DNA of 64,000 nt from Ectobius pallidus (lineage: Eukaryota > Arthropoda > Insecta > Blattodea > Ectobiidae). The first letter of the stretch is position 1. Each line of letters starts with the position of its first letter. Position numbers and translations under genes: made by a program. Shown here piece after piece: positions 56,475 through 64,000 of the stretch. The notes beneath the pieces are model-generated. The model ran no database searches. It had not been told where the DNA came from and saw nothing but the letters and a program-made list of their open reading frames with translations. The stretch is taken from assembly GCA_964059195.1 (NCBI GenBank), contig CAXKWD010000006.1:132166539-132230538 (forward strand), read 5' to 3'.

Positions 56475-56880
56475 TGCTCCCCTCATGCACCGGTCACAGG
56501 TTCGATTCCTGATCGAGATAAGTTTCCTTGGTAAGGGTTTTTCCTCCCCAGTGAAACCAAAGCCCGGAACCTTTAGGCCCTTGTGGTCCCCGGATATCAT
56601 CTGGCCGTCATTATCACCTTCATTCCACCCGCGCCTTTTCGGAATGAATGAGTGTGTGACTGTTGTGTCTCGTCTTATGTGTTCATATTGTCTCGGAGGT
56701 GGCCCCGGGTTTGAGGTGATCACTCATCTCTTTTCCTTGTGTGGTCAAAAAGTATGTATGTGAACTTTAGAAAGTCCCTCTTCCGTCAGGTTGCGGTCCT
56801 GCAAGGTCTGGGTGGCGTCAACAGCATAAAAGTCCCTACAACGGTGGAGATAAAACTCAGAGAAAGGAATAGAGATAAAC
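56475..56880 (+). repeat. SINE family 3, full-length copy
   Basis: It shares with 55103-55463 the head ACAGGTTCGATTCCTGATCG, the body TGGTCCCCGGATATCATCTG followed by GCCGTCATTATC, and the tail blocks TGTGGTCAAAAAGTATGTAT, GGTTGCGGTCCTGCAAGGTC and AAAGTCCCTACAACGGTGGA. Opposite-strand frames of 92 and 121 codons inside it are artefacts. Confidence 0.88.
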
Positions 56881-57017
56881 AGATTATATTTCAAATTATT
56901 AAGAGATAACAGATAAAACTGACCCAATTGCTTACTTTCTCTACTCGTATCATAGACACCGTGGGTACGATACAGGAAGAAAGCCTATAGCCTAGTGTCC
57001 AACCTTGAAGTTGGTAA
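56881..57017. other. Short non-coding gap
   Basis: Nothing supported. Confidence 0.4.
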
Positions 57018-57419
57018 GTTCCAAGCATAGGCGTAACCAGGCCGACCATATGGGGGGGTTATAACATCCGCGGGGTCTGGCGAGTATGGAAGGAGAGGGG
57101 GGTCCGGGGGCCCTCCCCCGGAAAATTTTAAAAATTAAGATGCAAAATAACGAGTTTTAAGCTTCCGGGGGTTCTCCCACGGAAAATTTTAAAAATTAAG
57201 ATGCAAAATAACAAGTTTTAAGCTTCCGGGGATCCTTTCCCGGAAAATTTTAAAAATTAAGACGCAAAATAACGAGTTTTAAGCTTCCCACGCTTTATAC
57301 TTGTATTAAGCAATTTATGGGCAGACTTAAAAAATTATACAATTTTCCTTTTTTTAATCAATGGGGGGGGGGGTTCAAACCCCCAAACCCCCCCCCCTCG
57401 CTACGCCTATGGTTCCAAG
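57018..57419. mobile_element. MITE with 8-bp target duplications and triplicated core
   Basis: The element is 57026-57411 (386 bp). The left end CATAGGCGTAACC pairs with the reverse complement of the right end, CATAGGCGTAGCG. A perfect 8-bp direct repeat, GTTCCAAG, is at 57018-57025 and 57412-57419. Inside, three 61-bp units (starting near 57121, 57182 and 57243) each carry GGAAAATTTTAAAAATTAAG and AACGAGTTTTAAGCTTCC. A G11 run pairs with C-runs near the right end. The 8-bp duplication suits the hAT or P superfamilies, but the CATAGG end does not decide between them. Confidence 0.85.
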
Positions 57420-57550
57420 GTAAGACTGCAACAGGTAGTCTTTCTTCGCAGTCTACCTAAATGAAATTCAGTGTATTTTCCAAATAAATAAAATTTTATT
57501 ATGACCTCAAATTATGATCATTATTAACATTATTTATTAATGGTGATATT

Positions 57551-58344
57551 ATTATTACTAGGGACCGGATTTTTAGGTTTTTAAAAACACTGTTTTAGGT
57601 TTTCCATTAGGTGAAATAGTTTTTTTAGGTTTTTGTCCAAAATATCGTTTTCGGGTAGGATAATTGGTTTAGTGAATTTGAATGTGCTACATAGGATTCA
57701 ATACATAATACTTGTAAAGTTTAACTTAACAAAATTGACTTAAATTTGAGTAAACTTGCTTTAGGACAATATAATATAATTGAAAAAAGAAAACATAAAC
57801 AATCAAAAGAAACAGTGAAAATAAGATCGTCTCACATTTCCTGTTTACAGTATATCACTAAATATCTTTCAAGATTCTCAACTGTGAAGTTCTTCCTGTT
57901 ATCTCTTGGAATACATTTGAAGGCAGACGATGTCCTTTCAACCTCACATGACGTCAACAATGGTTGTTCCTACGAATATATCAAAAGGAATACGCCGGTA
58001 CTCTTACACTTCCTCTCTTGATACTGTCATCCTAGACGACATTGGGTTGAACGAAACGCTGCTATTAATTTCAACCGGACAAAAATTGTCTCTCCGCAAA
58101 ATATCGATTTCTCAACTGACAAACAAACAAGAAAAAAAAAAGTAGCCTAAATTAGATATTTTAGGTTTTATATCCTGTTTAGGTACATTTCGGTTTTTAT
58201 ACCCCATTTAGGTATTTTTAGGTGCCACAGAATTAATGTGGGTGAATCCTATGGACATGATTCGAAAAGTGTATGATCGCTTTTTGTTTTGGAAGTAAGG
58301 AAAAAAATAGGTAAAAACCTAAGAATCTGGTCCCTAATTATTAC
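57551..58344 (-). mobile_element. hAT element family A, copy 2, with target duplications
   Basis: The element is 57559-58336 (778 bp), with the same ends as 27163-28095 (TAGGGACCGGATTTTTAGG and, inverted, TAGGGACCAGATTCTTAGG). A perfect 8-bp direct repeat, ATTATTAC, is at 57551-57558 and 58337-58344. Both flanks are highly similar to copy 1, but the middle is different: here it keeps more of the transposase 3' end and lacks the ~200 bases seen at 27513-27711. Confidence 0.94.
57832..57957 (-). pseudogene. hAT transposase C-terminal fragment (copy 2)
   Basis: The minus-strand frame reads LTSCEVERTSSAFKC, IPRDNRKNFTVENLERYLVI, YCKQEM and then TGA at 57832-57834. The (T/S)xxVERxFSxxK...LxxNxxxLxxxLxxxC arrangement is the hAT C-terminal dimerisation region; the usual S/F after VER is replaced by TSS. 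The frame closes a few codons upstream (a stop lies before EQPLLTS) and the catalytic DDE core is absent. This is therefore the 3' end of a transposase gene kept in an internally deleted element. It identifies the superfamily independently of the 8-bp duplication. Confidence 0.85.
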
Positions 58345-59219
58345 TATTACCAGACCTTGTTATATTTATACCGATCTTGTTACAATGAGGAATTATTTAC
58401 TGATAGGCTATTCTTCTCCTGAAAGATGATATCATTAATTTCTCAGGGTTATTATCAGCCATCGGAAAACTTATATTACGTAAATTCATTTTGAATTTTA
58501 GAATTTAATGAAAGGAAAAAGTAATTTTAAGCTAAAATACTTGTAACTCACACAACAGAGAGCCATGCACCTGAACTTCAGACGAGGAGAAAAAATTAAG
58601 CATTTGCAATCAGTGTAGTGAATGTTAGAAAATTACATTCACCAATATCTATAGAGCCACTCCGTTTACCCATACAGCAGCCTATGTGTATAGAAAATCA
58701 AAATATGAAGCTATTCTTCAGTTTTACCTGAAATACCCATTATAAAAACTTGTATACATCATTTCAATGTTTAAACACTCTTGTTTGTCAGAAAGTTTTT
58801 GTACTTGTCTTGATGTCTATACAGACAGAGGAAAACAAAGTGAAATGGCATTTCGAATTCCCTTCCCCCTCTTCAATATTAGAGAGCCTTCAGTCATTTT
58901 GACATCACGTCTCTGCCAGAGCGGGTAGAAACCTATTATCCGATTGAAAAGAGTTGTCCCCCACCCTATCAAACTTCGGACACCTTTTCATATTCTTGGT
59001 TTTGTTTTATGCCGAAAAATGTTGTTATTCTCCAAACAACATATTTAATTCTTAGCAACTTGCCTCAATACTTTAAATAAAAACTGTCACTGCATTTTGA
59101 TCATATGACAATGAAGCAGCGATGTGACTTAGTTTGTTGTTGGTAAACTGACCAAACTGCTAGTGACAGTTAATAATTATGATATACTTGATCATAATTA
59201 CTTTTTCATCAAACTGCTT
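58345..59219. other. AT-rich non-coding stretch
   Basis: No supported gene. Confidence 0.4.
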
Positions 59220-60670
59220 TCTGTTGAGGGATGACTGAAGTGTTGAAAGTGTTTTACTAAACTATTTGTCCTAAAAACTTGAAGTTTTCCAAACTTAATT
59301 AAAACGTAAATCGAAATTGAAATTCTAAATTTTATTTTAATATCTCGTTTTTGTGATATCAATTATAAATCTCTTGCCTATCTGTCTAAATTAATATTTT
59401 TCGAATTTAACGTTGGCCTAATTAATGTCTATGAAATTTATAAATATATTTTACTAAATTACATTAACAGAAATCCAAGCTTTAGACCACATCCACTTCC
59501 CCATACATACAATACAATATGAAACTAAACAAATCCTTTAATTAATTCGTTTCACATCTGAAGGCCTAAAACACAGGTCTAATTTTGGTCCCAGATTATT
59601 TAATTTCACTGTTAAAAATATCCCTGAATTAACAATTACAAATTTACGAAAATAATCAAGTTAATTATATAAATAAATCTATGTGTTCATTCAGATGGAG
59701 CATTTAATAAAATGAAAATTTTATATAAAAACCTAACAATAAACTTTGTATATAAGCTTTCCCGAAAATTAATAAAATATATTTTTGATCAAAATTGGAA
59801 TCTTTTTTCCTCTGACAGATATTGAAATTTGAGCTATGTCTTACTATATCTTACATAACAATTTTTATGCTTGCTTCACAAATTGTCTAATTGATTTGTT
59901 ATTTACCCTTTTTGAATTAAAAACATTTTGCTTTTAAATTACTATTACCATCTATGATCAGTATCCACATCCAGATTCCACAATTCATGCAGAACTTCAC
60001 ATAAAGACGGTGAGAGAGGTGGGGCGAGAGGGACAATTTCAAAATGTTGTATAAATTTTTTCCAACGTTTTGGTTTACTGTCTTCAGCCACATAACAGGA
60101 ATTGGCCTTAAACATAGCCTACTACAAGACTCGGCAGCTATCCTAAAAGGATTTACGCCCCATCGAAACGCGTTGTAGGAAGAGGACAGTATCTGCATTT
60201 TAATATGACTTATATTTTATGGACTTCAAATACATTTTTAACAGTTTTAAGAATTTTTAGTAATACTTATGACAAATTTAATGTATGTACACAGTTTTTT
60301 ATATTTCTAGGCCAGGAGCTTATGCTACTTATATATGTTGACTGTAATAAGATAAGTTATGTTTTTAAAATAGGTTAAATTCCTAATATTTTAAATACAG
60401 AGCATAGGTGGTAATAGTAAATTAAAAGTAAATTGTATAGCTTAGTAGGAAAATGAAAATGATCGAAATAATAAAAATATTTTACCCAGAAAATTAAAAG
60501 TTTAAGAACTTACTAAATAGTTTTAACTAAGGCCTTTACAGAAAATCTTATTAGTAATTTTATTCGACACATTGTAAAATATGTAAAGTGCATTGACGAA
60601 TAAAATTCATAGCTTATCTCTAATTTCGTGATGTTCGTTTAAAAATGACAAATCTGCACATCAAATGCCA
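59220..60670 (+). repeat. AT-rich long-inverted-repeat element, copy 2
   Basis: GGGATGACTGAAGTGTTGAA, ACTTGAAGTTTTCC, ATCAAAATTGGAATC, TCTGACAGATATTGAAAT, GCTTGCTTCACAAATTGTCT and GGCCTTTACAGAAAATCTTA follow the order of matching blocks at 33560-34000. TTTTACCCAGAAAATTAAAA near 60480 is the inverse of TTTTCCGGGTAAAAT at 32290. The 93-codon minus-strand frame at 59917-60198 is probably chance. Confidence 0.5.
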
Positions 60671-62854
60671 GTTCATGTATCTTAATAATTTGAATTATTA
60701 TTACTTTAATTCTTGACCTACATAATAACAGATTTGCAGATGACTTTTTTCTTCAAACAGAATTCATGAAAACAAAACAACAAAATGGCTAAATAGTGTA
60801 TCTGGTTATTCAAAGTGATAATACATTATAATGTTAATTTCTTTTATGCGTCTTTGGAAAAGAGAATACTCTTGTCGTGGCAAAACGCAATATGTCTCTG
60901 CCTTCTGCTGGACACGATACCTTACACAATAGAGCAACAGTAACCCTTCCTACACCTCCCCTTATCCTTAGGCGTCTCCTGCTGATATCCTTCCGACACC
61001 TTGTTATCCCTCATCCCGAATTTTAATCTCGACTCCTCGTTATAAATCACCCCAGTTATAGAAGTCCTGCTTTTTGAAAACAAGAATACTAACAATGGCT
61101 CCCAGGGTGAAAATTATAGAGACTTGACTTCCGTCTGGTGCGAATGTACAAAGTAGGAAGCTATTAAAGATCACTGCAGGATAGTTACCTGTGCTGACCA
61201 GATTTCATATGCAAATACGAAATGGCTGTAAAGACTGGATAATGAGAACAGACGTAATAACGGTGTTAGAAGAAGGAAGTTACGCTGTAATAGCCCAGGC
61301 ACATTAGAATGCAGCTTGAAGGCTACAGGCGATACTCCTGTCTATCAATAGAAAGGAGGAAGTAATGTAGAACGGAGATGTCAAACAGGATTAGCCTACA
61401 CCTTTCCATTAGAATTCTAACATTTTACTGTTTCTGTTCATTTCTTTAAGTTTCATGATTCCATTTAGGACGTTAGATGTATGATAAAGTTCATATTATG
61501 CATCCCATAATTTAATTCTCTGTATGATGTATGATCCTAATTGCAGGATCATATGTAAAAATATAATTTAGTTTTATGAGGTATTTATTTTTGCAATAGA
61601 AAAAGTAACCTCCAAAACGTCTGCAGGTCTATTTATTTTACCATCTGTAAAGGGTATCGGAACACTTGGTGAACGAGGCATTGCGTAGCCTATGTAGCCT
61701 ATTTAAAATGATTTTCATGCATCTCGCTTTTATACTTCCAGTGGGAATAGGATTAAATTTGTCACTCGCGGGATTAAAACTTGTTGACAAATAAAAATCA
61801 TTTTTAAAAATAGCTGCTTTGGAATGTTTAAAACTAAGTTTGATTAGTATTAATTGAATAATGACAATCACATTGGTGATTTGAACGATCTTTTTAGGCT
61901 TTAAACAGTGGTTTTAGCAAAGGTTCGGAAAATTGACAACATAAAAAATAAACAAAATAAAATTATGAAATAAAAGGATTGTGTTTGCAAGAAACCTGTG
62001 CGTGCCCTATTAAAATTTGAAAACGATTGCACTAGCGGTTCTTTTACAATAAAAGTTTAAACTTTACTATTAGTCCGGACCTTTAAGAAACCCGGTACTT
62101 TTGACGGATTTTAATACCTAACATTTTTTTCGCTTAGCCGAAAATTTTTGTATTGTTATCAGATAAAATGGCTTTAAAATAGCTTCAGTTTAAACTTTAT
62201 TTTAACGTAATCGGATGAGCCATTCTTGAGATTTTAGACTTCAAACTCGAGTCTCTATGTTCTTTTCCCTGACAGTAGTTTCTTCCTGCTTCTTGTAAGT
62301 ACAAATCGTTCTGCACGTTAATGTGGTAGTTTGTGGTGTTAAGTGTCTTGAAGAGGGATGCAGTGATTCCAGTTAAAGAAAAAGAGACTAGAAACTGGTG
62401 AGTTACCAAAAAAAGAAAATCCCACCAAAGTCTTAGAAAAATACTGAATTGTTTCAGAGAAAGACTCAGAAATTCGTACTTAGCTACATACCTTAATAAT
62501 TAGGCCTATATGACGCAAAAACAAAACTATTTAGGTTATGATAATTTGATTAGAAGCATAATATTTTGCAGGTAAGTTGTACGATCTATTTGTAGCGACC
62601 TGATAACAACACTGATTCCGATGGAGCATTTATATCTAGTAGGCTATATAATAGAACTAGAAATACACAGAAGCTTAATAATTCGTTGGGTAAGTCTTAT
62701 TGGTTTAATCTTATAACAACTGTAGCAGCCATAGTGACGGCGAAAGATAATTTTTAAATAACCGGGAAACATTTCAATAAAATAGCTTCATTTTAGGAGT
62801 GATTCCCTTGAAAGTTTAATTTCGTTAAAAAAACGCACTAAAAAATAAAAATGT
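60671..62854. other. AT-rich non-coding stretch
   Basis: No supported gene; TAGGCCTA near 62503. Confidence 0.4.
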
Positions 62855-62983
62855 TCAAATACAGAAAGTTCCATGTTTTCTTCGCAAATGTACCTATAAA
62901 ACAATATTTTGGCCTAGAATTGCTTGAAAATTTTCGAATACAGAAAGTTTCATGTTTTCTTCGCAAATGTACCTATAAAACGA
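62855..62983. repeat. Direct repeat, 79-bp period
   Basis: AATACAGAAAGTTCCATGTT-TTCTTCGCAAATGTACCTATAAAAC recurs 79 bases downstream with one or two changes. Confidence 0.88.
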
Positions 62984-63054
62984 CAATAGAAGTGCTTTAA
63001 ACAGAAAAAGATCACTTTGTCAATGGTGATAACCACAGTTCTTAAATCCGTCCA

Positions 63055-63160
63055 TTACACTGTGTACTCATGCCCGAGGGGTGGCTCAAACCGGTGCCTC
63101 CTACAAATTAGCACCTAGGAATAGGATAATGACTTAGCTAAGGAGACCGGCTACAAAGAA
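63055..63160 (-). repeat. tRNA-derived SINE head
   Basis: On the minus strand CTTAGCTAAGTCATTATCCT (degenerate A box) is followed by GGCACCGGTTTGAGCCACCC (B box) with tRNA-like spacing. The body is not recognised. Confidence 0.5.
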
Positions 63161-63573
63161 AGTTATCTGTAAGAAATTTGAGGAGCCAGGAACCACCGAA
63201 TATAATGAACCATGAACTAGGTGCTACTAGTTCCACAATGACCTCCAGTATAGTTTGTTTGTACTCAACAGGGTCGGACACAGGCTATTTTCTTGGGTGT
63301 TCGTACTTGTAGAGTGGTAGGTACCTTACGCCAAAGCCCATATTGCCGTTTTACAGACTCAAATAAACAGTAAGGAATTTATTAGCTCCTTGTTTTGCAA
63401 TGTTTAAATACGTGTTTCATTAATTGTGTTGTAGAGTATTTCTGCTAAGTTTAAAGAAAATCCGACCAAAAAAAAAAACTGTTTCCAATCCAACATTTTG
63501 TATCCCCTTATGGGTTGATTTCCAAAAATAGATAACTATTAAGCCCTATATGAACCCCATTGCGGCTGAATTT
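63161..63573. other. Non-coding stretch
   Basis: Nothing supported. Confidence 0.4.
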
Positions 63574-63615
63574 GGAAAAATCCTTTCTTAATGAATCTCT
63601 ACATTATAAAATAAA
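63574..63615 (+). repeat. Dispersed repeat G, short fragment
   Basis: GGAAAAATCCTTTCTTAATG-AATCTCTACATTATAAAA matches the left end of repeat G at 15425-15460. Confidence 0.55.
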
Positions 63616-63715
63616 CCTGCTGACCACATTTTATAAGCCTAATTCAATTCTGGCTTGGTGATGATGAATTAGTCCATCAGGACAAGTGATTATACGATAA
63701 ATACATATAGGCCCA

Positions 63716-64000
63716 CGAGGGAGAATCAAATGAAAACCGCAATTAATTTTTTCCACTATTTTACTGCAGGAAGAATGTTTGCTTGTACATTATTTTTCTA
63801 CATTGTCCCCTCCCAGTTCAATCCACTTATGCCATCAGATAAGTGCTTCGATACCGTATGAGAAATATATATTCTGGTTGACAATGTAGGCACTCATGCA
63901 CCGCCGATTGGATGTCTTGATCAGACTTTAACTTCTGTCCTCCAAGGAGCTCCTTTAATGGACTAAAGATGAAGAAATCTGATGGTGCCAAACCTGGCAA
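63716..64000 (-). mobile_element. mariner element, 3' end, cut by the window edge
   Basis: CGAGGGAGAATCAAATGAAA at 63716 has the form of an inverted-repeat end of irritans/mauritiana-type mariners, and the transposase 3' end follows immediately inside it. The other end lies beyond the window. Confidence 0.8.
63790..64000 (-). pseudogene. mariner transposase C-terminus, broken, partial
   Basis: Starting at the window edge the minus-strand frame reads LPGLAPSDFFIFSPLKELLG, then GQKLKSDQDIQSAVHEC. The LAPSDF motif holds the third catalytic aspartate of the mariner D,D34D triad; PLK and the SDxDxQxAV segment follow as in the family. The expected C-terminal tail is in another frame, with KWIELGGDNVEK and a stop at 63790-63792. 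So there is a frameshift near the ILE-ARG-TYR region and a TGA just before the WHKW segment. The upstream DDE domain and DNA-binding part are outside the window. This copy is dead. Confidence 0.9.

Noticed and set aside
56358..56763. Opposite-strand frames of 121 and 92 codons
   Set aside because: Both lie in a SINE family 3 copy.
1..64000. An undescribed gene system such as a defence or biosynthetic cluster
   Set aside because: There are no long frames, operons or conserved gene sets on either strand; the window is eukaryotic repeat-rich DNA.

Overview
The window reads as AT-rich intergenic or deep-intronic DNA from an arthropod nuclear genome, most likely an insect. A cockroach or termite (Blattodea) is my best guess, with low to moderate confidence. 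The evidence is the absence of long open reading frames, the many tRNA-headed SINEs, 5'-truncated non-LTR retrotransposon tails, short DNA transposons with terminal inverted repeats, and microsatellites. No host gene can be named. I see no operon, rRNA, CRISPR array or intact tRNA gene. Most open frames are chance, or are read through repeats such as (TTA)n and (GGTCTT)n.

Layout. 1-8 kb: a hAT-type non-autonomous element with a perfect 8-bp target duplication (1249-2062), a dispersed repeat here called F (3781-4490), and two SINEs. 8-15 kb: a dense nest with an inverted pair of P repeats (8.7-10.15 kb), three head-to-tail copies of a GCGGCTTCGCCCGCG-type repeat (10.6-12.2 kb), and a long-TIR element split by a SINE (13.6-14.26 kb). 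This is followed by an exact 140-bp tandem duplication. 15-20 kb: two copies of one LINE (16.55 kb on +, 19.2 kb on -), microsatellites and a 21-bp perfect hairpin. 20-30 kb: a 35-bp-TIR element with a broken ORF (21.7-22.8 kb), GC-rich SINE-like DNA (25.5-26.1 kb), and a second F repeat interrupted by a hAT element (27163-28095). 30-40 kb: the second copy of the first hAT family, an AT-rich long inverted repeat (32-34 kb), a LINE 3' end with a 16-bp target duplication, two hexamer arrays and two more P repeats. 41-52 kb: further repeat tails, a 44-bp palindrome, SINEs, a 51-T tract and a pogo/Tigger-like element (50.9-51.65 kb). 52-64 kb: a promoter-like CpG/E-box patch, two SINEs, an 8-bp-TSD MITE with triplicated internal units, the second hAT copy with a recognisable transposase C-terminus, and the 3' end of a mariner that runs off the window.

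Nothing here acts together as a pathway. The interest lies in how the mobile elements are nested. Several insertions can be resolved to the base by their target duplications, and one has a paralogous empty site inside the same window. The palindrome TAGGCCTA occurs about 30 times by eye where base composition predicts roughly one. Three non-repeat patches (2.8-3.2 kb, 52.2-52.9 kb, 56.1 kb) and one short minus-strand frame (44.8-45.0 kb) are the only candidates for host exons or promoters, all at low confidence.
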